Shown here piece by piece: positions 29,399-41,100 of a DNA stretch of 64,000 bases. The stretch is from Sphaerolaimus hirsutus (taxonomy: Eukaryota > Nematoda > Chromadorea > Monhysterida > Sphaerolaimidae), in the NCBI GenBank assembly GCA_964036195.1, contig OZ038450.1, positions 6,946,701-7,010,700 on the forward strand. Reading direction: 5' to 3'. The notes under the pieces were generated by a model. It searched no databases. It saw only the letters and a list, made by a program, of their open reading frames with translations, and was not told the origin of the DNA. The translations under genes and the position numbers were made by a program. Within the stretch, counting starts at the first letter, position 1; every line of letters begins with the position of its first letter.

Positions 29399-31993
29399 TC
29401 ATTCATTCAGCTGCCATTTCACTTTGGGCTTCCCTGCATGCTTGTGCACATTTCCAACTGCCAACTTTCCCATTGCTTTCCCATTGCTGGCTGCAGTGAT
29501 GTTCACTGGTTGAGTCATTGTGTGTGCTATGCTTGCACCATTCTCACATTCTGGCACCTGTGCTGAGGTTGGAAAACCTGTGCCACCAAAGGGTTCTGTG
29601 TGCATTGCAAGCAATGCTGAGCTTGTCCACCTGGCCTTGGTAACTGCGCCTGCCAACTCTAGAAGTCTTTCTGCAGTGGTGCTGAAGGTTTTTGGCAACC
29701 CTGTATGATTGCATAGGTAATCTATCATTTGGTCTGTCTGTGTCAGAACTTGCACATTTGCAGCGCAGAAAGTACTGCCATTTTGTTCTTTTCCTGCATA
29801 AAATGTGCTCTGCGACTCCTCGTACATCTGTGATAACCTGTCCAGTTCTGCATGTGCATCCTGCAAAATCTGTAACTTTCCCCAAATTGCTGTATGGCCT
29901 AACAGCAGCAGTGGGTCCGCTGGCGGCAAATGCGCCATCAGCTTCACTACAGCAGGGAGGTTGTCAGTGCGTGTGACCTGGTCGGGTGTCCTGTGTGTGA
30001 CCTGCATTTCATACACCCTCAAATTTTTCCCTTGAATCGCTTCACCTGAAGTGCGCAGTTTGGCATATGGGTATGGCTTAAATTTCTGTCGTTCAGCCTT
30101 TGGATCACATCCTGCTTTTGCCCATGCCTGCTCTAGCACCGTGTCATCTATAAAAATCCCAATGTTACAGCCAGTGTCGATGTGTCCTTGAATATCTACT
30201 CCCATAAACTGTATTGTGGCCATGGGATCTGGTTCCCCCACCTGTGAGCACCTGTGCACGCTTTCTGGATTGTCAGTCCAGGATGCAATGGGGCACCAGT
30301 CTTCAATGTCACCTTCATCACCTGTTTCGCTGATTGGTGCATCCCAGTCATCACTCACAGGTTCCTCTAGTGTGCACATGGCTGCGCTGTCCTGGGCCTG
30401 GTATGTCACTCCCATTTCTTGGCACTTTTTCTTCATCCATGTGATGGCATCATCTTCTGTTTTCCCCCTCCGTGCCAACCCTTGCCTAATTCTCTCCACC
30501 CTGTCTGGCTGAAATTCCACGGAGCTGGGGTTGACGTAACACTGTGCTGAGTCATGTGGCAGGGGTTTTCTGTGCATGAAGTGTGTACACCATGGCCCCT
30601 TGTGTGTCTGCGGATCGAAAGTTGCCTTAACTGCCGGTTCACCAGCAACTGCACTCTGCAACCTGTAATTTGAGGTCCAGTTGTGGCACCGGTCCTTTTG
30701 CTCATCCTGCTTCTGGGATCGATTTTTCTGGATCTCGATTCTGGCTGCTTCCATTTTTGATACTGCAGTATCTAGGTCACATGAATTCTCCTGCCACCTT
30801 TCTCGCCATGAGTACCAGCATGCCGTCGGAATCAGCTTAATGACCTCAATGAAAAGCTTATCACCAATCATTTTTTCCCGGTCTTTGTCAGACATGGTGG
30901 TGCTGACATGGTGGAAAGCTGTGCTCAGCCTAGTCTGCAATTCTACAATGGAATCGCCCGGCTTCGCTTTCAGCGCGTACCAGTCTGACACTGAGTGCAG
31001 CCGGTGGTCAATCCTGTAAATGTGCGTCAATCTGTCAATGACAAACAGTGCATCATGGCGCCGGTCTGCACGCACAGCCTGGTACCTATGCTGCGCTTCC
31101 CCTGTGAGGCAAGTGGTAAAAACTAAGGTCCAATACATCTGCTGGTGTGCCTCTGGCACTCCAATCGCCTGTTGCGCAATTCCATGGAGCCACCATTTAA
31201 ATGGCCCAGTGGTTGCGTTGGACTCTCCATCAAATTGCTGTTGCTTCCTGGCTGCCCCTGCAACATGACCTGCACCCATTTTGTCACGTGATGTGGTCAA
31301 CAGCGCCGCCTGTGATAGGGACTGCATGTGGTCAGCTGGGGTCATCACAAACAATTCGATGTACTGGATGATTTCATTGAGCAATGTATCCTGTCGCAAC
31401 GTGGCCAGTCGGGCTTCAGTGGTTGTTTTCCAGCAGTCTGTACCTGCATTGATCGGCATTGCCGGCTTCACATCTGGTGGTGGTACTTGGCTGCTACTTG
31501 CCATTGTACCCTGCCCCTGTTGCACCTGTACTGTCAACTTTGCGATGTCCACCTGTTGCTGCTGCAATGCAGCTTGTTGCTGTCTCATTGTGTTTTGGAC
31601 CAGTTGGATCAAATCATCCACTTTGCTTGCTGTGTCATCCTCATCTGGGTCAGCAGTCACTCCTGTGTCACCTACGCCATCCCCATATGGGTCATCAATT
31701 GTCAATGTGTTGTTAGTAGCGAAATACGCTGTTGCCATAGTCTGCAAATCTTTTGCTAGCGTTTTTGTGGTCGATTCTGCCGGGTTTTTAAATTTTGGCC
31801 ATGTGGCCTGCCGTTTTTCTAGCAACCTGAATGCCATGAACACTAGTGCTGGTCGTTTCCGCCCTGCTAACCACTCTGTGATTTTATCTGTGAATTCATC
31901 ACTGGTCAACTGCAACTTGCCCGCCATTCTGCGTGAATTTACGCTTTCTGGGCTGAAAAAACTGTCGTCACTCATCGACACCTGTCGCTCCAC
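29399..31993 (-). CDS. gag-pro: Retrotransposon Gag with aspartic protease
   Basis: The frame encodes 864 residues. The first 110 are a helical/acidic leader. Residues 120-160 are Gln-rich and probably coiled coil. Around 265-330 lies a capsid-like stretch (FKWWLHGIAQQAIG, then LTGEAQHRYQAV). At 468-487, WCTHFMHRKPLPHDSAQCYV has Cys-His-His-Cys spacing like a zinc knuckle. At 602-617, GHIDTGCNIGIFID is the active site of a retroviral-type protease (Asp-Thr-Gly). The rest to WQLNE is of unknown role. It is intact, and codon use does not look decayed, which fits the near-identical LTRs. The family (Gypsy, BEL or other) cannot be told without the missing reverse transcriptase. Confidence 0.85.
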   Translation of the reverse strand: MERQVSMSDDSFFSPESVNSRRMAGKLQLTSDEFTDKITEWLAGRKRPALVFMAFRLLEKRQATWPKFKNPAESTTKTLAKDLQTMATAYFATNNTLTIDDPYGDGVGDTGVTADPDEDDTASKVDDLIQLVQNTMRQQQAALQQQQVDIAKLTVQVQQGQGTMASSSQVPPPDVKPAMPINAGTDCWKTTTEARLATLRQDTLLNEIIQYIELFVMTPADHMQSLSQAALLTTSRDKMGAGHVAGAARKQQQFDGESNATTGPFKWWLHGIAQQAIGVPEAHQQMYWTLVFTTCLTGEAQHRYQAVRADRRHDALFVIDRLTHIYRIDHRLHSVSDWYALKAKPGDSIVELQTRLSTAFHHVSTTMSDKDREKMIGDKLFIEVIKLIPTACWYSWRERWQENSCDLDTAVSKMEAARIEIQKNRSQKQDEQKDRCHNWTSNYRLQSAVAGEPAVKATFDPQTHKGPWCTHFMHRKPLPHDSAQCYVNPSSVEFQPDRVERIRQGLARRGKTEDDAITWMKKKCQEMGVTYQAQDSAAMCTLEEPVSDDWDAPISETGDEGDIEDWCPIASWTDNPESVHRCSQVGEPDPMATIQFMGVDIQGHIDTGCNIGIFIDDTVLEQAWAKAGCDPKAERQKFKPYPYAKLRTSGEAIQGKNLRVYEMQVTHRTPDQVTRTDNLPAVVKLMAHLPPADPLLLLGHTAIWGKLQILQDAHAELDRLSQMYEESQSTFYAGKEQNGSTFCAANVQVLTQTDQMIDYLCNHTGLPKTFSTTAERLLELAGAVTKARWTSSALLAMHTEPFGGTGFPTSAQVPECENGASIAHTMTQPVNITAASNGKAMGKLAVGNVHKHAGKPKVKWQLNE

Positions 31994-32139
31994 AAGTGCA
32001 CCTTTAAAACTTCACACTATCACTGCCATGATCTGTCACACAGAGCAGATTCAGCAATGCTTTCAGCTGACACTCATCTGGTACACTGTTTTATCTGTGT
32101 TGAGCCCACAGGCTCAATAAGTGCACTTCATAAGCACTA

Positions 32140-32480
32140 TTGTTTTTTATACTCAGGCACCCTGAGTGTATGCCGCAGTACCTTAAACTGACGCTCAGCC
32201 AAGTGCACCACCTGTGTACGCTGCGTAATTCAGCCCACGGCTCAATGAGTGCGCTTCACAAGCGCTGTTTTTTTTTATACTCAGGCACCCTGAGTGTATG
32301 CCGCAGTACCTTTAGCCGACACTCGGCCGAGTGCACCACTCTGTGTAAACTGCGTAAATCTGCGTTGAGCCCGCGGCTCAGTGAATGCGCTCCACGAGCG
32401 TCAAATCAGCATCCCTTGCCCAGGCGCCCTGAGCACTCGCAGCGATACCTATAGCCGACACTCAGCTGGGTGCACCACCT
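32140..32480. repeat. Leader repeats of the LTR element
   Basis: Three to four imperfect units of about 115 bp, each with TCAGGCACCCTGAGTGTATG, GCCGCAGTACCTT and GTGCACCACCTGTGTA-like words, lie between the 5' LTR and the gag start. They probably belong to the untranslated leader. Confidence 0.7.
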
Positions 32481-32542
32481 GTGTATGCTGCTCCGGGATT
32501 CAACTGAAAACTTGTGCCGTTTTCAGTAAAGTACGATCACCA

Positions 32543-32890
32543 TGTAGTGCGCCAGGCTGTGAGAGCTCTGGGCACCAAAGAATGTCCGCTTTCAAGTGTT
32601 CAGGACTCAAGACTGGCAAAAGGTCTGATCCTGCTGTCCACTTGCAAATATGCAGAAATGGAAGAGAGTTCCCTAAATGTTCTGCTGACCTCAAATCTCA
32701 ACCTTCTAAAGTATCACAACTTTATTGGTAAAGGCATAAGATGATATCTGAGCACCTGGGGAAAGGGGGAAATAGATCTGTAAATGAGTCAGAAGTGACT
32801 CATGCTACTTACTTACTGCTACGTTACATATGAACAGTGAAACATAATAGTTGCGGGTTCAATCACTATGTGCATTCCACATGCACAACA
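32543..32890 (-). repeat. 5' LTR
   Basis: 348 bp copy of 28837-29184. The primer-binding-site-like sequence TGGTGATCGTACTTTACTG lies just inside it on the minus strand (32524-32542). Confidence 0.92.
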
Positions 32891-33153
32891 AAGGAAATAC
32901 AGTAGTTGTGAAGTTGAGAAATCGGTGAATGTCATATTGAATGGAAGTCTGGTGAGTGTGTTTTTATGGAATTTCAAACATAGAGCATGACTATTATTGA
33001 CAACCAATGAGAAGGAAAAATTATGACATCAAGATTTGTATTTAGAATGGATACTGTATTGCACATTCGAATTGAAATGCAATTGAAATATTATATTTAC
33101 CTTACTGCAACAAAGCAAAGCAATGAAGGTGGCCATGGCGAAATTCACAGAAA

Positions 33154-33250
33154 ACGCCTACGCCAACGCCAACACCAACGCCAATGCCAACGCCAACGCC
33201 AACGCCAACGCCAACGCCAACGCCAACGCCAACGCCAACGCCAACGCCAA
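33154..33250. repeat. Hexanucleotide repeat (AACGCC)n
   Basis: About 16 copies of CCAACG/AACGCC. One frame would read Asn-Ala repeated, but the flanks carry no recognisable protein, so I treat it as a microsatellite. Confidence 0.8.
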
Positions 33251-33349
33251 TTTAACACCAGTGCGACTAAACAGAAAGACGCATCCTGTGGCTTACCGCA
33301 CTGTGCCGCGCGCCGCTGCACGGTCATAAACTGCAGCGCCTAACTGCGA

Positions 33350-34960
33350 CTAGCATTCGAAAAATAACCCGTGATTTATATTTTCGAAAATCACAATAAA
33401 TATAAATAACCCGTGATTTATATATATTTATATTTTTTTCAAATTCTGAGTGATATATTTATATATATTTTTCAAATTCAAAAAAAAATCACTGAGAAAA
33501 TCACTCATACTAGATACATTGTGGTTCAAGTATTGTGCTTCATGACTAAAACATGTAATTTGTGCAAGAGAATTTAGAATTTTGCAAGAGAATTTTCTCC
33601 TGAAAATCTCTCATCTGCTCATGTAGAGCATTATTGAGTTTAAATAGTGTTTGAAGCAGGTAAATATTGTGCCTACACACACTAGTTTTCACCATGACTT
33701 TTTCTGAAAACTGAAATGGCCAAAAGTGGTGACATGTCACCATCCAGTTTTCCACAATAGAATGCTGTAGATATTCAGTTTTCACATATTGCGTGAATTT
33801 CAGTGGGGTTGTTTTGGCAAGTCACTAGTTTGCCACTGTGTTTACCTAATGTGAAAACTCAAATGATGACAAATGGTGATATAACCATCACTTAGTCTTC
33901 ATTGTGTGTGTGACAAAGATGTAAACTGTTTAGTAACTTTTTATGTCATCCTGCTATGAATTGTATAGTCAAGTTTGAGTGTATAAAGCATCTCTCTATC
34001 TTATAACATACTTTTCTGAAATAAAACATAACATTGAATCAAAAATACCTGCTTGATGTAATCAAAAATGATCTACAGTAATCGAAAACTCACTTCACCA
34101 CTTTTGAAAGCTGGCAACACTTGGTGACATCCACCAATGTTGCCAGTTATCAAGTATGGGGGACAACTGTGGAAAACTGTCACCATGGTGTCACCAAAAT
34201 GTCACCAAAATTTTGCTGAACATGTAGCCGTGTGCCCTGAGTTTTCACAGCTCACCACTGTTGAAAAAGTAGCTTTTTAAAACACTAGATGATTGCATGA
34301 ACTACTGCATTTTGTCTAAATACCCCCCCCCCCCTCAAAATGGACACTATGAATTTATAACCCCCCTGGTTTAACCCCCCTTAAAATTCTCACTCTGAAA
34401 AAATAAACCCCCTGGGGGTATTTCGAAGAAATATGGTAGTGAATTTGCACTAAACTTCCTCAGTATACCTGGCACTGCTGCAAGTACTAAGCATCTATTT
34501 AGTCAAACATCACTGCCACAACAAGGCGCTATAGGTTCAGTGCAACATGTTTGCAGTGCAAAATGTTTTTGAAGTTGTCATTGAGGTTGTAGGTTGAATT
34601 TTTCTGTTGTGATATTTACGTGATATTTTCACTTGACAATCTTGTATGAAATGACTACTGCTTGTGAAACAATAATAAATAGATTGTAGGATGTTATAGT
34701 ACATTTTTGTGCTTGCAAATGGTAAATTAAGCCCACAATAGCCCACAATTTTGCTTGTAATTGAAGAAAAAAACCCAAGTGATTTTTTGTGATTTTTTTT
34801 GAGCTTAGAGTTATTTTTTCAGTGATTTAATTATATTTTCTGAAGGCCTTGAGTGATTTATATATATTTATATTTTTTCCAAGTTTGGGGTGATATATTT
34901 ATATATATTTTCCAAACAATTGGTGATTTTTTTGAATGCTAACTGCGACCAGATGTGTGC
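33350..34960. other. AT-rich region without a gene
   Basis: It contains GTGATTTATATATATTTATA-type runs near 33360-33480 and 34850-34920, a diverged TACCGTATT-type MITE at about 34310-34440, and GTCACCA/ACACACTAGTTTTCACC words between 33670 and 34260. The stretch 34970-36020 also shows nothing I can assign. Confidence 0.6.
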
Positions 34961-36021
34961 ACGCGCCGCGTTATTTGCTCAAATAATTGGGATTACTCCA
35001 TTTTCGTCTTGCCGCTTTTTGTCATGCTTTTGGTAGCCGTGAATGTTGAAAACGGTCACAAGAGTGGTGGGAAAAATATTTGGGGTTCGGGAGTGCTAAC
35101 TTGCAAAATATAAGGTGTGGATTTTTTGACCTTTTGACCTTCAGGACGAAAAGCATCCTGACGAAAAACGAATTTCCTTAACACTACTGTGAGCAAATTT
35201 CGGTTGTTGTGTGAATGGTGATTCTAAATGAAGGCCGCTTCTCGGCGATAGAAAAAGAACTAGGTACCTACTTTTTTGTTTTTTTGAGGTTTTGAAACGG
35301 GGGCGTGGCGGGAATCTTGCATCAAAAGTCATCGATCACTCGTAGACACCGGAAGAGAGCATAAGTCACATTATGACTGGGGTCCAAATTTGAAAAGCAC
35401 AAAGGGAAGCGACAAGTGCTACTCCCACGATTTGAAAAGCTCGCCGCCCAATACCTTTGTCTTTAGCTGGCAACGTCAAAGGGCGGGATTCAATTAACCC
35501 GGCAGATTTCCGAGTTTTTTCTCTTTAGTAGGACGGTAAATATTTTTCTCAGGGATTCAATTCACTCAATTCAAGCCTAAATTTCTAATTCATTTATGCG
35601 TGCAAATAAAATGGGATGTTGGAACAGAAAACATATGTCAGGCTAACGCAATTTCACTCAAAGTTGTGGTAAAATGGGGATCAAAGTTCAACAGGTCACT
35701 ATTTAGAACAAGAGAGACAAAAACGAACATGGGAATTAGCAACGCACGAAAAATCGGCTTCTGTGCGGATCGTATATTTTTAGTATACTAAATAGCTGGG
35801 GGAAAAAACAACGAGTGCCGTCAGCGGTGTATCAAAATATAAATCTACTTCCTAATCGAACTAATGAGAAGCACCATGTAAATATTACACGAATCAATTT
35901 CCCGATACCCGATGCGAATCGTAAATCATCAATCACCACTGTGTTGTTTTTATACGTTTACAAGCGCACAGCTTACTCAATTGGTGTGAAAGCGAGAACT
36001 CAAATTTCGGTTACGCTTGAC

Positions 36022-36390
36022 TAGTGATGTAAAAGCGCCATGGCGCTGGCGCCAACGCAAAAAGCGGCATGGCGCTTTTGGCGCTATTTTGCTGTGGCGC
36101 CATTGGCGCCTGGCGCCACGCCCATGAAAAGCGCCATGGCGTTTTGGCGCTTGTCGCCATTTTTGACCGGCGCCAGGAACAAAATGCCTGGCGCTGGCGC
36201 TTGGCGCAGCAAAAAGCACCATGGCGCTTGGCGCAGCAAAAAGCACCATGGCGCTTGGCGCAGCAAAAAGCACCATGGCGCTTGGCGACTTTTTGCTTTG
36301 GCGCCATTGGCGCTTGGCGCCAGGGATCGGAAAAGCGCCATGGCGCTTTTGGCGCTTGGCGCCAAAGTTCTGGCGCTTTTCACATCACTA
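36022..36390. mobile_element. GGCGCC-rich hAT-type MITE with 8-bp duplication
   Basis: Starts TAGTGATGTAAAAGCGCC and ends GGCGCTTTTCACATCACTA. CGCTTGAC lies directly before and directly after, an exact 8-bp target duplication. The interior holds four near-identical units of AAAAGCACCATGGCGCTTGG and many GGCGCC palindromes. It is probably a non-autonomous hAT relative. Confidence 0.8.
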
Positions 36391-37154
36391 CGCTTGACCC
36401 ATCGTTGTCCCCCATGTGGCGCTACCGTAATGCAGTGATTGTATTCGTAAGTTGAAAATGCGTCAACTTGTATTTTTACTGTTCGAAATAAATGTGCTTC
36501 GTTTGGGTTTTGATTTTCGTGGATTTATTCTTAGAGCTTTTTTAATGGTGATCAACTTTTTCTCAAAAATTCCTTAGTAATATGAGAAATTGAACTGCTT
36601 GTTCTCACTTTTTATAAGAGGTCCACACTGCAACTTAAATCAACAATCACGTTAATGTAAACTAAATAGTAACTTGGCATTTTCCGGTAATATAGATTAC
36701 GACATAACACAAACAAATACAGGGAGAGGAGGGGCACTTGACGAAACGTATCAAATTTCACGTTGCACTAATGAACTGCTCTTGTGTGCACGTGACACAA
36801 TTTTACATAAAATGTATTGTAAAAAAAATGTACCTAAACATAATTTTTGTACTGTTATTTACACTATGTATTGTTTAAAAAAAAATCTCGATGTGAGCGA
36901 AAAAATATTCATTAAAAAATTACAAGCAAAAAATGAAGAACAGTGAAAACAAGCAACGATTAAAGAGGTCCCATAAATTTTACAAATTTCAGTGCATTCC
37001 AAATTTCAGTCCAAAACCCAAACACTGTTTATGTTAAAAAAACACATTCAAAAATTGATTTTATATGGGTAAGCATTTCATGACAAGACAGTGTTGCTAT
37101 TTGTCACCGAGTCCGCCGAGTATACCGAAACGCGCGTAGTTGAAGGGTAAATCA

Positions 37155-37318
37155 TCGCACGATTGAACCCGTAATTGTCATGTTTCAATGTAGGACTCTC
37201 ACTGAACGTGACGATGCAACGTCGCTGTCTTACACAGTTCAGGGCCTTTCGCCGAAAGACCCAATGGACAATTTTTGGTGCCCTCTTGGTGTTTTAGCCA
37301 ATGGGGAGATGCTTTCCT
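37155..37318 (+). pseudogene. Unrecognised coding-like fragment
   Basis: An open stretch reads HRTIEPVIVMFQCRTLTERD and later LSPKDPMDNFWCPLGVLANG before a stop at about 37318. Composition is protein-like but no family is recognised and no neighbouring exon fits. A GTAAGT follows at about 37322. Confidence 0.25.
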
Positions 37319-37807
37319 GACTGTAAGTGTGACGCTTGCTAATTTGATTTTTTTGAGAAAACATAGTCGTCGCAACAAAGTTTAATATTATGTATTACGT
37401 AATACGACTGTGTATCAGTTTCACGCTTCTGAAAATGAATGATTTTTTTCAATTCTAATGGTGGTATTGATTTTTGATTTTTTAAAAACATTTTCACATT
37501 GCAAGTGACCAAACAACATTTGAAAAACTTTATCCACTTCTTTGGAATAACTGTCGTACAAATAACTACAACAGAGAGTAGTACGTTCATAAATACAAAT
37601 TCACATTTTTACATGTAGATCCGAATCACAATGACCTACTGAGAACTGCAGAAAATTCTCAGGCAATCTAATAATAATGAAATAAATCATTTGCTTTCCT
37701 AAGTACCTACATACATTCACAAAACTTTGCAGTTCTAGACATAATATTTAAATGTTCTAACTTCCAATTTCCGATAAAATTTTCTTCTATTTATATCTAT
37801 ACATATA

Positions 37808-38113
37808 CTGTATTTACTCGAATAATCCCACAGCCATAAATAATTCCCCCTGTTAGATGAGTATGCAAAAAATTATTCCCATAGAATAATCCCCCTTTGG
37901 ACATTAGATAAAGTTTTTGTGTCCAATTTGAACCAAAATGGCACATTATTTATGAATTTATTTCATGAAATCAGTTAGTAGAAACATGCTTGAAATTTTT
38001 GGCTAAATAATACCCAATTCACCTTGAATAATTCCCCAATCTTGAATAGGCCCCCCTCAAAAACGACTGACGAAAAATAATTCCCCGGGGGGATTATTTG
38101 AGTATATACGGCA
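37808..38113. repeat. Diverged TACCGTATT-type MITE (ACTCGAATAATCC variant)
   Basis: Starts ACTGTATTTACTCGAATAAT and ends ATTATTTGAGTATATACGGC. It ends just before the first exon of the lectin gene, so it may lie in its promoter. The stretches 36400-37150 and 37325-37800 show no gene. Confidence 0.6.
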
Positions 38114-38125
38114 GCTAAATCCAAA

Positions 38126-41100
38126 ATGTGGAAATCCATCCTACTCACACTAACCCTTGTGCTTACATACATAAGCATATATCACACCCAAGACATTAAT
38201 GGCCAATATTTGTCCCGGTCGAGCCAAAATGGTTTGATCAGTAGCCGTCCAAAACAACCAGTGCATGTTTTCTATCTGCGTCGCTGTCGGACACCTCCCA
38301 GCACCTTCTCGAACAGGTTTCTTTCAAATAAAATTAGTGGGGTGCACCGTAAATATGAATTAAAATACTTCCAGTAACTCACCAGTACTGTTTGAAATGC
38401 ATTTAATTGACAGATTTGAAAATCAGCCAGAAATTTGTGTGCTGGAGTCAAAGTTGTGAAAGTACTGTACTTTTTCAAAGTAAATGTGAACATGAAGTAT
38501 TTGACCGCAAATCCTTGAATAAGACCCCCCTCGAATAACTCATTCTTTGAATAACTCCCCCTGTTGACGAGGTGAGGAAAAAATAACTCCCCCTCGAATA
38601 ACTCCCCCCTCTTGAATAACACCCCCCTCTCGATGAAAAGGATACAATAAAAAAGGAAGAAGAATATTAGCCTACAGCAGCGACAGCAGATACATGATGT
38701 CTATGCAAATGTATACACGTATTTTTGTTGTTGTTTAACAGTTAAATACCTGAATTACATGAGTTGACAGACTGCACCGTACAATGAATTAAGTCCAAGT
38801 TTTCTGAGGAAAAAACACCTGCCCTCCTCGAATAACTCCCCCTTGAATGACTCCCCCCTTTCAAAAACGTCTGACGAAAAAATAACTCCCCCCCTCGAAT
38901 AACTCCCCACAAAAACGTGTCACGAAAAGATAACTCCCCTGGGGATGTAGGGATTCGAGGATTTAGGATATTTTTACTCACCCCTGAGTACAGAAAACGT
39001 AATGTAATCTTTTTACACTGCGTAATAGGCAGTGTAAATGTAAAAGCCAGTATTTTCACACAAGGAAAATGTAAAAGCAAGTATTGGTTAGATTTTGTAC
39101 TCAAGAAAACATAAAAGTGTATAAAAGTAAAAGTGAAAGTGTTCGCTTTCCCTACCCATCACAACTTCATTCATTTCCGCTGCCATTTTCGCCAATTTTT
39201 CTGAATTACGTTTTATGTACTCGCGTCCTTTCAAAAAGTACGCGTAGAGGTGAGTACAGTTCTTCAGAGTAAACCTAAACGAATTTACTCAGTACTCGAG
39301 TAAACATAAATACGTTTTCACACCTATGGTGTAGAGAAGAAAGCGCCGACGCAGTTCGCTGGGATTATCAGATGCCCCAGCGTCATGGCGCTACACCAGT
39401 AATCCACAGGCACCCCACAAAATTTTCTGCACGTCCGCAGGCGAAAAGTAGCACAAATTCGACGAAAATTGGGGCAGCGTTTGTTTCAACTCTGCACTAA
39501 GTATGCACGTTTACTGCGTAAACTTCCGCCGTGCCCGGCGAGCGCCAGGTAACCACATTTTCACTTAATGGCGAGAAGTTCTTGCCTTGTTTGACACTGG
39601 GAGATGGGAATAAATAAAGATTCTGATTGTTTTATGCTTTATTCCGTAAAGATTACATTTTGCCTATTTTTGAGAGTGCCTACACGCAGGCCCAAATTAC
39701 AGTAGTTTGCGCTTGGTTGGCCCAATTTATATTCACCATTCCATTAACTACAATAAAAGCGCCAAACTGCCTGTGCTGGGGGTATTTCGAGTGGGGCGGG
39801 GTTCAATTCAAGGGGGAATAATTCGAGGAAATGCTGGGGGGAGTAATTCGAGGAAATGTGTATTTAGCTGCGATGCAAATTGGCACGAATAAATACATAT
39901 TTATGTATTTACATTGCATATTTACATGGTGTACATCATTCCAGACAGGGGGTACTTTGGCGGGGGGGGGGTATTTTTTCCTCAGCTCGCTCACACCTGA
40001 AGGTATTTCGAAGGCGGGGTTAATTCAAGGGGGTACTTCGAGAAAATAGGGCAGTTCATCTCGTTACAGGTCCAAAAACGCGGCCAAGATGCCAGGAAAC
40101 TGCAATCCTTATGCAAAACCGACCAGGAGAAGCGGAGAGAACCCCGAACCATTTATGTCTTACAACAAGATCCAATCCACAGTGACTAGACTGATGCCAC
40201 CGTGGTCCCTGACTGAGATGAGAGATTTCGAGAATCCACGCGTCAGACTTTCCAGATGGGTGCAGCAGTTGAGTGAGTTTGCGGAACATGTGAATGAGGC
40301 GTCCGAACAGAAGTGATCACTTCTGATTTTTTGGTCCTTTGTAATCAAAGCTACTGTATGTCTGGAAAAGTGAGGCAAAATGTGAAAGTGCTGTTGGCTT
40401 GGCTTTTTTCGCAATTTTTCGATTAAGGCGTCATTTACATTTGCACATCTTAGGGGTCGAGGCAACCAGCATCAAAGGGGCGTTTTTCCGACATTTCTTA
40501 GCGGGTTTCGCAAATGGCACTGAGCTCTGCAGCATGTTTACGGTGACACTTTCAAACACTATTTCGTATTTCAAACATTTCGGGTTCGGGCATCGGATCA
40601 AAAAAATCTACGGTATTCGGTTCGGGTACCCAAAACTATTCTGCCAAACGCAAAAAGCCGTTCATTTAGCCACTCTGGGCGTCTCAACTCAACCCAGCTG
40701 AAACTCAGAACTGCCCGATCCTGGGGACTGCAAAGCGATGTCATCTGACCTGAGATACTGTTACACATTCATAAAGACGCCCGATCTGAACGATCCCGCC
40801 GTCCCGCCATACAATTTGAATGAGGTGGGAGGAGTGGATAATGGCTCTCACAACGAAATTACTTTTTGGCCATATCACGCGTGTTACAATGACAATATGG
40901 GACGCGTGACAACCGTGACGGCTGGTGACCAACTGCCGTTTCTGGCTTCTGTCCACGCCGAGACACTGAGGTAGCGCCTGTCAATTGCCAATGGAGTAAT
41001 TGTCAATTAATACGCATTTAAAATGAATTTTGAATGAATCCAAAACAATCCATTAAATGAATCCAAAAGTGCAATGGCGTATACCGTATTTCCTCGAAAT

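Larger units (their letters stand above)
28837..32890 (-). mobile_element. Young non-autonomous LTR retrotransposon encoding only Gag-protease
   Basis: Two 348-bp direct repeats (28837-29184 and 32543-32890) begin TG and end CA and differ at one base that I could see (29118 versus 32823). A 4-bp duplication AAGG flanks the element (28833-28836, 32891-32894). On the coding strand the sequence next to the 5' LTR is TGGTGATCGTACTTTACTG, a tRNA-type primer site, and the one next to the 3' LTR is GGAGGGGGG, a polypurine tract. The only long frame is Gag-protease, with no reverse transcriptase, RNase H or integrase, so it must be mobilised by another element. Confidence 0.9.
27932..32907. repeat. 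TACCGTATT-type MITE split by two later insertions
   Basis: Starts TACCTTATTTCCCCGAAATC and ends AAGGAAATACAGTA. When the insertions at 27962-28439 and 28837-32894 are set aside, the remainder is one ordinary MITE with the shared middle sequence at 28540-28760. Confidence 0.7.

Noticed and set aside
31281..32120. Plus-strand frames of 85-279 codons opposite gag
   Set aside because: They mirror the Gag frame on the other strand and have no known motif.
33154..33250. CRISPR-like array
   Set aside because: Units are six bases without spacers, in an animal genome.
33123..33329. Frame encoding repeated Asn-Ala
   Set aside because: It is a hexanucleotide microsatellite with non-coding flanks.
36040..36438. 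Long frames on both strands over GGCGCC repeats (also 60128-60349, 60774-61231)
   Set aside because: Palindromic repeats leave all frames open; no protein family fits.
39489..39548. Start of the lectin gene at an ATG near 39494
   Set aside because: That frame is in the wrong phase for exon 3. The upstream exon with a signal peptide (38126) fits all phases.
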